From the NCBI GenBank assembly GCA_002436085.1, contig DIXT01000020.1, positions 1-59,503 of the forward strand: a stretch of 59,503 nt of DNA, in the 5' to 3' direction. Below the pieces are notes generated by a model. It was given only the letters and a program-made list of their open reading frames with translations, was not told the origin of the DNA and ran no database searches. Every line of letters begins with the position of its first letter. Positions within the stretch are counted from its first letter, which is position 1. Below, piece after piece: positions 33,841 to 42,154 of this stretch. The stretch comes from Anaerolineaceae bacterium UBA6073 (GTDB lineage Bacteria; Chloroflexota; Anaerolineae; Anaerolineales; Anaerolineaceae). Made by a program: the position numbers and the translations under genes.

Positions 33841-34628
33841 TGGATTTGATTCTGCAGAAACTGGCAGAATATAACCAGAGCCAGAAAGCGGTCTGTCTGT
33901 GCGTTGTGGTCTCCGCGAATGGCGGGGTACCCAGGCACGCTGGCAGCAAAATGCTGGTTTTGCCGGACGGCAGCACCCTGGGCACGGTTGGCGGCGGCGA
34001 GGTCGAAGCTGCTGCCAAAGAAGCCGCCCTGGAAACCTTCCGCACCCAAAAACCTGCCCTGGTGCGCTATTCCTTGAATGCCCAGGATGAAAGCGCCCTG
34101 GGGATTTGCGGAGGGGAAATGCAGATTTATGTGGAACCGTTTTTACCCCAGGCTAAGCTCGTCGTCATTGGCGCGGGTCATGTCGGCAAGGCGGTGGCGA
34201 AGCTGGGAAAGTTCCTGAACTTTATGGTGATCGTTTCTGACGACCGCGCGGAGCTGTGCAGTCCAGAAGCTTTTCCTGAAGCGGATGTACTGCTGCCCCT
34301 GGCTATGGAAGATATCCCACAGAAGCTGGAGATTGACAGCCAAACCTACATTGTGGACGTCAGCAGAGGCAGCGAGTTTGACGTTGCCGGTTTGCCAGCG
34401 CTCCTGGCTGCGCAGCCGGCCTACATTGGCGTCATCGGTTCCCGACGCCGCTGGGAAGCCACACGTGCTGGATTGCTGGAAAAAGGGCTTTCCGAAGTGG
34501 ATTTAGGGCGCGTGAAATCCCCGGTCGGTCTGAATATTCATGCCGAAACCCCGGAAGAGATTGCCGTGAGCATTTTGGGTGAAATTATCAGTATCCGGAA
34601 TGATACTGCTGATAAAGAAAAGAAATAG
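33840..34628 (+). CDS. xdhC: XdhC/CoxI-family molybdenum-enzyme maturation protein
   Basis: XdhC proteins bind the molybdenum cofactor, help add its terminal sulfur and insert it into xanthine dehydrogenase-type enzymes. The 262 aa product has an N-terminal XdhC_CoxI region (VVVSANGGVPRHAGSKMLV near residue 22 and GTVGGGEVEA near 46) and a C-terminal Rossmann-like half beginning LVVIGAGHVGKAVAKLG near residue 105, ending with GVIGSRRRWEATRA and GLNIHAETPEEIAVSI. It lies between the two hydroxylase sets and could serve both. Its ATG overlaps the pyrophosphatase stop. Confidence 0.92.
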   Translation: MDLILQKLAEYNQSQKAVCLCVVVSANGGVPRHAGSKMLVLPDGSTLGTVGGGEVEAAAKEAALETFRTQKPALVRYSLNAQDESALGICGGEMQIYVEPFLPQAKLVVIGAGHVGKAVAKLGKFLNFMVIVSDDRAELCSPEAFPEADVLLPLAMEDIPQKLEIDSQTYIVDVSRGSEFDVAGLPALLAAQPAYIGVIGSRRRWEATRAGLLEKGLSEVDLGRVKSPVGLNIHAETPEEIAVSILGEIISIRNDTADKEKK

Positions 34629-34638
34629 AGGAGCTGGT

Positions 34639-36045
34639 ATGTGGAAGCACTACCATATTGTTGAGACTGTTGATGAGCTATTAGAGCAGCTGGCCGCGCC
34701 TGATGCGAACAGGAAAATTATTGCCGGCGGGACGGATGTGATGGTTGAAATTCGCAACGGCAAATGGCCGGAGCTTGGGACCGTCCTGGATATTTCGCGT
34801 GTTCAGGGTTTGGACCAGATATCGCGGGACGGCGAAGGAAGGATCCATATTGGCGCGCTGGTGACCCACAATGATGTTTTACGCTCGAAGCTCATCCGGG
34901 AATACGGTTTTCCGCTGCTGCAAGCCTGCGCACGGGTTGCCAGCCCGCAGCTGCGCAACCGCGGCACCGTCGCGGGCAACCTGATTACCGCATCGCCGGC
35001 CAATGACACTATCACGCCTTTGATGGCCCTGGAGGCTGAGCTTGTGCTTGTATCTTCGAAGACCACGCGCGTTATTCCGCTGCGGGATTTCTATACGGGC
35101 TTGCGGAAAACGGTTCTGCAAGCGGATGAGTTTGTGTCAGAAATCCGTTTTCAGGGCCTGACAGCGAACCAACCAGGCAATTTCAAGAAAAATGCGCTGC
35201 GGCGGGCGCAGGCTATCTCCGTTCTAAACTGCTGCGCCTTGCTGACTATGAACGCTGGGAAAATTGAAAAGGCAGCGCTTACGTTAGGTTCCGTCGCCGC
35301 GACTGTCATCCATGCCCGCAGCGCGGAGGAATTCCTGCTGGGGAAAGCCCTGGATCAGGAAGTTATTACGCGGGCTGCTGAGCTGGCCGCGGCGGACGCG
35401 GCGCCGATCAGCGATGTTCGAGCTTCCGACGAATACAGAAGCTATATGCTGAAAGTATTGGTTGATAAAGCTTTGACTGAAATACTGGATGGGAGTGTGG
35501 CTGGATCGGTTCCAGCCCGGGTACCTACCCTGGACAGCAAAGAAGGCTTCGCGGCGCGTCCGGCTGAAAACTGGGACGGCGCAGTCATCCACACCACCAT
35601 CAACGGACAGGATTATTTCATTCCGGACTACAGCGACCAAACGCTGATGTCCCTTATCCGCGACCGCGTGGGGCTGACTGGCACCAAGACCGGCTGTGAA
35701 GAGGGCGAATGCGGCGCGTGTACGGTATATATGGATGGGAAAGCCGTTGTGAGCTGCTTGATTCCGGCTCCGCGCGCGCACAACGCGGTAATCACGACAA
35801 TTGAGGGAATTTCGGATGGAACTGAACTCCATCCGGTTCAACAGGCGTTTATTGACCACGCTGCGGTGCAGTGCGGTTACTGCACGCCTGGTTTTGTGAT
35901 GTCAGCTGTGAAACTGCTGCAGGAGATGCCGCGGCCAGACCGCGAGAGCATCCAGCTCGGCATAGCCGGGAACCTGTGCCGCTGTACCGGTTATTACAAG
36001 ATTATCCAGGCGATTGAATCCGCCAGCCTGAAGATGGAGGCGTAA
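34639..36045 (+). CDS. Molybdenum hydroxylase, fused FAD-binding and 2Fe-2S subunit
   Basis: This 468 aa protein fuses two small subunits of a xanthine dehydrogenase or CO-dehydrogenase-type enzyme. Residues 1-285 are the flavin domain, with IIAGGTDVMVEIRNGK near residue 27, SPQLRNRGTVAGNLITASPANDT near 107, and the CoxM-type C-terminal lobe. Residues 315-468 are the double 2Fe-2S domain with CEEGECGACT, CGYCTPGF and CRCTGYY. This fusion is the complement of the one upstream (2Fe-2S joined to molybdopterin). ATG 34639 has GAGGAG 5 nt before it; the frame is open further upstream inside xdhC but lacks a site. Confidence 0.9.
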   Translation: MWKHYHIVETVDELLEQLAAPDANRKIIAGGTDVMVEIRNGKWPELGTVLDISRVQGLDQISRDGEGRIHIGALVTHNDVLRSKLIREYGFPLLQACARVASPQLRNRGTVAGNLITASPANDTITPLMALEAELVLVSSKTTRVIPLRDFYTGLRKTVLQADEFVSEIRFQGLTANQPGNFKKNALRRAQAISVLNCCALLTMNAGKIEKAALTLGSVAATVIHARSAEEFLLGKALDQEVITRAAELAAADAAPISDVRASDEYRSYMLKVLVDKALTEILDGSVAGSVPARVPTLDSKEGFAARPAENWDGAVIHTTINGQDYFIPDYSDQTLMSLIRDRVGLTGTKTGCEEGECGACTVYMDGKAVVSCLIPAPRAHNAVITTIEGISDGTELHPVQQAFIDHAAVQCGYCTPGFVMSAVKLLQEMPRPDRESIQLGIAGNLCRCTGYYKIIQAIESASLKMEA

Positions 36046-36046
36046 G

Positions 36047-38314
36047 ATGGAGCAGAATTTGCCCTTAGAAGCAAGCCCCAGCGATCGAGAGAATGCGCCT
36101 GGGTTCCAGACGGTGGGCTCCTCGCTTCCGCGCGTGGACGCGCTGGCAAAAGTGACTGGAAAAGCACGTTATCCGGGAGACTTCCTTTTCGCGGATCAGC
36201 TCACCATGAAAGTGCTTTTTGCCCACCGGCCGCACGCCATCATTCATGCCATTCACCTGGAGGAAGCTCTGGCTGTACCCGGGGTGGTGATGATCCTTAC
36301 TGCCAAAGACGTCCCCAATAACGAATACGGATTGGGCGTGGCGGACCAGCCGGTTTTGTGCGGTCCGGGTTCATCCAAGCCATTTGCTGATCGCGTGCGT
36401 TTTGAAGGGGATCAGGTGGCGCTGGTCATTGCGGAAAATGAGCGCGCTGCTGTGCAGGCACTCAAGGCCATCCGGGTAGATTATGAGGATCTGCCAGTTG
36501 TGACGGACGTCGAAGAGGCAATGCGTGAGGATGCCATCCGGGTGCATCCGGAGCTTGAGAGCAATATTTTCCATCACAATATTGTGCGCTTGGGGGATGT
36601 CGAATCGGCATTTTCCCGCTGCGCGGTGATTTGCGAGCGGGAATATCACACGCCTGTACAGGAGCATGCTTTCCTTCAGCCTGAGTCCGGTGCGGCTTAC
36701 GTGGACAAGGACGGCGTGATTACGGTCATCGTAGCCGGCCAGTGGGCGCACGAAGACCAGGAACAGATTGCTCACGCGCTGCAGATTCCTCTGGAAAAGG
36801 TGCGGGTGATCTATCCAGCAATCGGCGGGGCTTTTGGCGGGCGAGAGGATATGTCTGTGCAGATCATTCTTGCGTTGGCAGCCCAAAAACTTCATGCGGC
36901 GGGAATTGACCGCCCGGTTCGGATTGTTTGGAGCCGCGAAGAGTCTATTATCGGACACCACAAACGCCATTATTACCTTTTGAGAGCCAAATGGGGCGCG
37001 GATGCCGATGGAAAAATACTGGCAGCGCAGTGCGTGATGATTGCTGACGGTGGGGCCTATGTGTACACCTCACCAAAAGTCCTGGGCAACAGCACATTAT
37101 TGGCATCCGGTCCTTACGATATTCCTAATGTGAGCATCGATGCGTATGCTGTTTACACGAACAACATCCCTGCCGGCGCTTTCCGCGGTTTTGGCGGCCC
37201 ACAGGGAGCATTTGTGGCCGAGATGCAAGTGGATGCTCTGGCGGAAGCGTTGGGCATGGATCCGGTGGAATTCCGCATGCGGAACCTATTCAAGGAGGGT
37301 TCGATCCAGTCCATGGGTCAGGCCATCCCCAAAGGCGTGAGCATTCGCGAGGTCGTGCGGGCTTGCGCGCTGGAGGCCGGCTGGCGTGAAGAGACTGACG
37401 GATGGCGAAGACCAGAAATTGAACAGGGCACGGACCCCGCTGTCAGGCGAGGGCTCGGTTTTGCCTGCGGATACAAAAATGTGGGTTTTTCCTTTGGATA
37501 TCAAGAGAATTGCGCGGCAAAAGTTGTACTTTTTGGTGATACCGAGGTGAAGAAAGCGCAGCTTTTCCACGCCGGCGCCGAGGTTGGGCAAGGCGCGCAT
37601 ACCGTTTTTGCCCAGTTCACGGCAGAAGCATTGGGATTGGCAATTGAAAAGATAGAGCTGTGCCTCTCCGATACTGCCATCTCTGGAAATTCTGGTAGTG
37701 TGTCTGCTTCCCGGATGACCTTTATGGCTGGAAATTCCATACTCGGAGCGGTGAAGGCTGCCCGCGAACGCTGGGAAGCTGGAGATAGACCCGCTGTTGG
37801 GGATTTCACCTACCTTGCCCCTAAAACCAGCGCGTTGGATAAGAAAGACGGCCACTGCTACCCAAACTTCGCGTACGGATACGTCGCGGAGGCCGTGCAG
37901 GCTGACGTGAATACTCTTACAGGCGAAGTGCGCCTGCGAAAGGTTATTTGCGCGGATGACGTTGGGAAAGCGATAAACCCCACTTTGGTCGAAGGGCAGA
38001 TTGAGGGCGCTGTGGTTCAAGCGGCAGGATACACCCTGATGGAGAACTTTATTACGGTTAACGGTATCACGCGCACCAAAGAACTCTCAACCTATATGAT
38101 TCCAACAGCAGTCGATATCCCTGGCCAGGTGCAGAGTATTATCCTGGAAATTCCGGACCCCATTGGGCCGTATGGTGCGCGTGGAATGGGTGAAATGCCG
38201 TATATTCCTTTTGCCCCAGCGGTTGTTGACGCGGTATACCAGGCGACCGGTGTCCATTTCAACCGCTTTCCCCTGACTGCGGAAGCGGTTCTGCGCGGCT
38301 TGGGAAAAATCTAA
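36047..38314 (+). CDS. Molybdenum hydroxylase, molybdopterin-binding large subunit
   Basis: This 755 aa protein is the catalytic subunit partnering the FAD/2Fe-2S fusion upstream. It starts with the domain SLPRVDALAKVTGKARYPGD near residue 26, has AIGGAFGGREDM near 262, GAFRGFGGPQGAF near 379, GAEVGQGAHTVFAQ near 507, and the catalytic Glu in GARGMGEMPYIP near 715. The GAFRGFGGPQ version is close to xanthine dehydrogenase, so a purine-type substrate is likelier than CO; the CO-dehydrogenase active-site loop with its Cys is not seen. It begins 1 nt after the preceding stop. Confidence 0.9.
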   Translation: MEQNLPLEASPSDRENAPGFQTVGSSLPRVDALAKVTGKARYPGDFLFADQLTMKVLFAHRPHAIIHAIHLEEALAVPGVVMILTAKDVPNNEYGLGVADQPVLCGPGSSKPFADRVRFEGDQVALVIAENERAAVQALKAIRVDYEDLPVVTDVEEAMREDAIRVHPELESNIFHHNIVRLGDVESAFSRCAVICEREYHTPVQEHAFLQPESGAAYVDKDGVITVIVAGQWAHEDQEQIAHALQIPLEKVRVIYPAIGGAFGGREDMSVQIILALAAQKLHAAGIDRPVRIVWSREESIIGHHKRHYYLLRAKWGADADGKILAAQCVMIADGGAYVYTSPKVLGNSTLLASGPYDIPNVSIDAYAVYTNNIPAGAFRGFGGPQGAFVAEMQVDALAEALGMDPVEFRMRNLFKEGSIQSMGQAIPKGVSIREVVRACALEAGWREETDGWRRPEIEQGTDPAVRRGLGFACGYKNVGFSFGYQENCAAKVVLFGDTEVKKAQLFHAGAEVGQGAHTVFAQFTAEALGLAIEKIELCLSDTAISGNSGSVSASRMTFMAGNSILGAVKAARERWEAGDRPAVGDFTYLAPKTSALDKKDGHCYPNFAYGYVAEAVQADVNTLTGEVRLRKVICADDVGKAINPTLVEGQIEGAVVQAAGYTLMENFITVNGITRTKELSTYMIPTAVDIPGQVQSIILEIPDPIGPYGARGMGEMPYIPFAPAVVDAVYQATGVHFNRFPLTAEAVLRGLGKI

Positions 38315-38319
38315 AAGCT

Positions 38320-38943
38320 GTGGCTGAGTTGTTGGACAAAGTTGCCGGATTACCCGCGATTGCCGGGGTGATTCTTGCGGCGGGGGATTCGAGTCGTTTT
38401 GGAGCGCCTAAACAACTGCAGCCATGGGGAAGGAGCACCTGCCTGGAAGCCTGCATCCGGACCGCTGAAACAGCCGGGCTTGATCCGCTTGTGGTTGTTT
38501 TGGGAGACCATTTTGAGGAAATCCAGGCGCGCACGCACTTTGGGCACGCGCTGGTGGTACGCAACACGGACTGGGAAAAGGGACAAAGCACTTCCCTGAA
38601 AGCCGGGATTACGGCTTTACCGCAGGAGTGCTTTGGAGCGGTTTTCCTGTTAGCTGACCAACCGCAGCTCTCCGTCCAACTCGTCAGCGCTGTCAAGGAT
38701 CTGGCCTGGCAGAAGGATGCGGTAGTCCTTCCAATCATTGGCGACCGTCGTGCAAATCCGGTTTTCTTCCCCAAGCGGGCTTTTCCGCGGCTTATGGAAC
38801 TGCAGGGAGATCAGGGAGGCAGAGCAATCCTGGGAGAATTCCCTGCCGTGCAGCTGCCGTGGTTGGATGATGACATGGCTTTGGATATTGATACACGCGA
38901 GGATTACGAGCGGCTTTACCGCATATTCTTTTCAAAACCCTGA
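38320..38943 (+). CDS. mocA: Molybdenum cofactor cytidylyltransferase
   Basis: MocA joins CMP from CTP to molybdenum cofactor, making the dinucleotide form used by bacterial molybdenum hydroxylases, and releases pyrophosphate. The 207 aa protein has the nucleotide-binding VILAAGDSSRFGAPKQL near residue 18, KGQSTSLKAGI near 87, and LLADQPQLS near 107 with the metal-binding Asp. It starts with GTG at 38320, 5 nt after the large-subunit stop. Its place at the end of the run confirms that the two hydroxylases use the cytosine dinucleotide cofactor. The glmS promoter begins immediately after it. Confidence 0.92.
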   Translation: MAELLDKVAGLPAIAGVILAAGDSSRFGAPKQLQPWGRSTCLEACIRTAETAGLDPLVVVLGDHFEEIQARTHFGHALVVRNTDWEKGQSTSLKAGITALPQECFGAVFLLADQPQLSVQLVSAVKDLAWQKDAVVLPIIGDRRANPVFFPKRAFPRLMELQGDQGGRAILGEFPAVQLPWLDDDMALDIDTREDYERLYRIFFSKP

Positions 38944-38957
38944 GAATCGTTTTATTG

Positions 38958-39125
38958 TATAATCCATCCAGCACCGGAAACCAGCGCCAGGCCTGGCAAA
39001 TGCCAGGTGACGAGGACGGGGGTTCCTTTCCGCAAGGAAAGGTTAACCAGTTTTCATTGGGAAAATCGAAAGATCGGCGGATGCCCCCCGGATGAGCTTT
39101 CATCCGATTTCCTGTGTCCGGAATA
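38958..39125 (+). promoter_or_regulatory. glmS promoter box and glmS self-cleaving ribozyme
   Basis: A TATAAT at 38958-38963 precedes a glmS ribozyme. The cleavage site should be between A38983 and G38984, in AGCGCC. CCTGGC (38992-38997) pairs with GCCAGG (39002-39007), followed directly by the conserved TGACGAGG (39008-39015). The second core segment CGGCGGATG (39075-39083) is followed by CCCCCCGG, which pairs with the CGGGGG after position 39016, and then by a GATGA...TCATC stem. Glucosamine-6-phosphate triggers cleavage and mRNA decay in known examples, giving feedback on GlmS. The stretch 39020-39070 carries two extra hairpins compared with the Bacillus version. Confidence 0.9.
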
Positions 39126-39185
39126 ATTTTATTGACTCTCTAGCCCAGCGCTTGAGCGTCTCCGATACTGGAAGGAGTACATAAG

Positions 39186-41027
39186 ATGTGCGGAATTGTG
39201 GCTTACATCGGAGGGCAGAATGCCACGCCGATTATAGTCAACGGTTTAAAAAAGCTTGAATACCGCGGATATGATTCCGCCGGTGTGGCGGTGCTGCAAA
39301 ATGAAAAAATTGTAGTGCGGCGGGACGCAGGCAAAATTGCCCGTCTCGAAGCGTTGATCGCAGAGCAGCCTGTGCAGGGCAATATTGGCATCGGGCATAC
39401 CCGCTGGGCAACGCACGGCGCTCCAAACCAACAAAATGCCCATCCCCACCTGAGTGGGAACGGCGAAATTGTGATTGTGCACAATGGGATTGTGGAGAAT
39501 TACCTCAGCTTGCGCGATGAACTGCTGGCTGAGGGCGCGGTGTTTCAATCTGAGACCGACACCGAAACGATTGTTTATCTGATCGAACGCTACTACGCAG
39601 TCACTCAGGACCTCGCCAAAGCCGTAGAAATGACGATGAAACGCGTTAAGGGCGCGCACGGCATCGTCGTCATGTCCTCCAGAGAGCCAGACCGGCTTTT
39701 GGCAGCGCGGCTCGGGAACGCAGGCGGGGTTGCTATCGGCAAAGGCGACAACGAAATGTTCATCGCCAGCGACCTGCCCGCGATTGTTGAACATACCCGG
39801 GAAATCAGCTTCCTTGAGAGCGGTCAGATGGCCATCATCAAGCGCGACAGCCTTCACATCCAGACCCTGGACGGCGTGCAGGTCCAGCCGCAAATCCAGC
39901 ACATCCCATGGGATCCGATATCCGCGGAAAAGGGCAGTTACCGGCATTTCATGCAGAAGGAAATTCATGAACAGGTGCGGTCGCTTTCCGACACCATGAT
40001 TGGACGCATCGACTTTGATGATTACCGTATTACACTACCCGACCTTAACCTGTCGAGCGCGGATGCTAAAAGCATCAAACGCATTTTTATTACAGCCTGC
40101 GGGACTGCGCTGCATGCTGGCATGGTTGGAAAAACGATAATTGAACACCTCACCCGCATCCCGGTTGAAGTGATGGTTGCCTCGGAGTTCAGGTATATCG
40201 ACCCGATTGTGGACCAGGATACCGTTGTGCTGGCCATCAGCCAGTCCGGTGAAACCGCGGATACACTGGCAGCCATGGAAGAGGGCAGACGCAAAGGCGC
40301 CAGACTGTGGAGCATCGTCAACGCGATTGGTTCGCAAGCCATGCGCATCGCCGACGGTTCAATTCCGATGCAGGTTGGGCCCGAGATTGGCGTGGCTTCC
40401 ACCAAGGCATTTACCGCGCCGCTGGTGGACCTGTACATGCTGGGGGTTTACCTGGCTGACTTGCGCGAAAGCATCAGCCCTGAACAGCGCATGGAACTCA
40501 TCCGGGATTTACTCAAAGTACCGACCCTGGCTGGCAAGACCCTTGAACATGAGCCTGAAGTGGAGAGAGCCGCGGCGCGTTATAAAGACATGCGCAGCGT
40601 TTTGTATCTGGGGCGGGGCATCAATATGCCCATTGCCTACGAAGGCGCTTTGAAATTAAAGGAAATTTCGTATATCCATGCGGAGGGTTACCCGGCAGGT
40701 GAAATGAAACACGGACCCATCGCTTTGGTAGACAAAGATTTGCCGGTATTGGTCATCGCGCCAAAGGATGGCTGGTACGACAAAATGATCAGCCAGATTG
40801 AGCAGGCGAAAGCCCGCAGCGGACAGGTCATCGCCGTTGCCACCGAAGGGGACACGCTTATTCCGGACCTGGTAGATGAAGTCCTGTGGGTTCCAGAAGC
40901 TCCGTGGCTTTTAAGTCCAATCCTGACCTCTATTCCGCTGCAGTTGTTTGCCTATCATATTGCCACCCAACTTGGTTTGGATGTGGATCAGCCGCGCAAC
41001 CTGGCAAAATCTGTCACTGTAGAGTAA
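39186..41027 (+). CDS. glmS: Glutamine--fructose-6-phosphate aminotransferase (isomerizing)
   Basis: GlmS makes glucosamine-6-phosphate from fructose-6-phosphate and glutamine, the entry to UDP-N-acetylglucosamine and cell-wall synthesis. The 613 aa protein begins MCGIVAYIGG with catalytic Cys2, has the class II amidotransferase domain to about residue 240 (GIGHTRWATHG near 73), two SIS sugar-isomerase domains (AISQSGETADTL and GRGINMPIAYEGALKLKEIS), and the C-terminal PRNLAKSVTVE with the active Lys. GGAAGGAG precedes the start. The upstream ribozyme should repress it when glucosamine-6-phosphate is plentiful. Confidence 0.97.
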   Translation: MCGIVAYIGGQNATPIIVNGLKKLEYRGYDSAGVAVLQNEKIVVRRDAGKIARLEALIAEQPVQGNIGIGHTRWATHGAPNQQNAHPHLSGNGEIVIVHNGIVENYLSLRDELLAEGAVFQSETDTETIVYLIERYYAVTQDLAKAVEMTMKRVKGAHGIVVMSSREPDRLLAARLGNAGGVAIGKGDNEMFIASDLPAIVEHTREISFLESGQMAIIKRDSLHIQTLDGVQVQPQIQHIPWDPISAEKGSYRHFMQKEIHEQVRSLSDTMIGRIDFDDYRITLPDLNLSSADAKSIKRIFITACGTALHAGMVGKTIIEHLTRIPVEVMVASEFRYIDPIVDQDTVVLAISQSGETADTLAAMEEGRRKGARLWSIVNAIGSQAMRIADGSIPMQVGPEIGVASTKAFTAPLVDLYMLGVYLADLRESISPEQRMELIRDLLKVPTLAGKTLEHEPEVERAAARYKDMRSVLYLGRGINMPIAYEGALKLKEISYIHAEGYPAGEMKHGPIALVDKDLPVLVIAPKDGWYDKMISQIEQAKARSGQVIAVATEGDTLIPDLVDEVLWVPEAPWLLSPILTSIPLQLFAYHIATQLGLDVDQPRNLAKSVTVE

Positions 41028-41096
41028 TGTCTTACATATTTTTAACAGTTAAGCTGGAATTTGAAGTAAACTAAGTGAAATTTGAAGGAGTGTTCT

Positions 41097-42143
41097 TTGA
41101 TTACAAAAGATCAGGTTTTAAGCGCTTTATCCACGGTGATTGACCCGGACTTGCAGAAGGATCTTGTTACCTTGGGAATGATCGAAGATGTGGAAATTGA
41201 GGGAAACACGGTAAGCTTTAAGTTGGTACTGACTACCCCAGCCTGCCCGCTGCGCGCGCAATTGGAACGCGATGCCCGCCGCGCCGTACAGGTGATGACC
41301 GGAGCGCAGGAAGTCAAGATTCTGACGACGTCCCGCGTGAACAATCCCAAACAGGTAGAAATCTCGAACAACCAGTTTAAGCATGTTATCGCTGTTGGCT
41401 CAGGTAAAGGCGGTGTTGGGAAAAGCACTGTCGCTGCCAATCTGGCCGTCAGCCTGGCGCAAGACGGCGCTTCCGTTGGCCTCTTGGATGCTGACATTTA
41501 CGGACCGAACATTCCCCGCATGCTTGGCCTCAGCGGGACGCCTCAGGCTGAGAACGGGACCAAGGTCACACCGCTCACAGCTTATGGTGTGCAGGTTGTT
41601 TCAATCGGTTTCTTTGTCGCGGATGGACAGCCTTTAATCTGGCGTGGACCCATGCTGCACTCCGCAATCCAGCAGTTCCTGACGGATTTTGATTGGGGCT
41701 GCCTGGATTATCTGATTGTTGATTTGCCGCCTGGAACCGGCGATGTACAGCTCTCGCTCTCCCAGACTTTACCCATCAGCGGTGCGATTGTGGTTACCAC
41801 TCCCCAGGCTGTCTCGATTGACGACGCGTTCCGCGCGGTCTCTATGTTTGATAAATTGGAGATTCCTGTCCTGGGAATTGTTGAAAACATGGCTTATCTG
41901 CGGCTACCAGACGGCAGCCAGATGCCCGTCTTTGGCGAAGGCGGCGGAAAGCGCCTGGAAGACCTGACCGGTGTTCCCCTGCTGGGCAGCATTCCGCTCG
42001 AACCTGAAGTCGGCGTCGATGGCGACCGCGGCACGCCGGCAGTCATTGCCAGTCCGCTCAACCCTGCGGCTGAAGCATTCAGGTTGATTGCCAGGAACAT
42101 CGCAGCCGAGACCAGCAAGCAAGCCCACCTGGCAAAGGATTAG
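41097..42143 (+). CDS. mrp: Mrp/NBP35-family P-loop ATPase, iron-sulfur cluster carrier-like
   Basis: Mrp (ApbC) proteins carry iron-sulfur clusters to apo-proteins. The 348 aa product has an N-terminal MIP18/DUF59 domain (VLSALSTVIDPDLQKDLVTLG near residue 5), then the deviant Walker A GSGKGGVGKSTVAANLA near 100, and LIVDLPPGTGDVQLS near 205. The CxxC that normally binds the cluster is missing: the place after VENMAY reads LRLPDGSQMP, without cysteines. It may therefore act differently from classical Mrp. The start is TTG 41097, chosen because GAAGGAG lies 6 nt upstream; TTG 41082 overlaps that site. Confidence 0.88.
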   Translation: MITKDQVLSALSTVIDPDLQKDLVTLGMIEDVEIEGNTVSFKLVLTTPACPLRAQLERDARRAVQVMTGAQEVKILTTSRVNNPKQVEISNNQFKHVIAVGSGKGGVGKSTVAANLAVSLAQDGASVGLLDADIYGPNIPRMLGLSGTPQAENGTKVTPLTAYGVQVVSIGFFVADGQPLIWRGPMLHSAIQQFLTDFDWGCLDYLIVDLPPGTGDVQLSLSQTLPISGAIVVTTPQAVSIDDAFRAVSMFDKLEIPVLGIVENMAYLRLPDGSQMPVFGEGGGKRLEDLTGVPLLGSIPLEPEVGVDGDRGTPAVIASPLNPAAEAFRLIARNIAAETSKQAHLAKD

Positions 42144-42154
42144 AAAAGCGCACC

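Noticed and set aside
36047..38314. Carbon monoxide dehydrogenase large subunit (CoxL form I).
   Set aside because: The active-site cysteine loop of form I CoxL was not seen, and the GAFRGFGGPQ segment and the SsnA/XdhD context favour an N-heterocycle hydroxylase.
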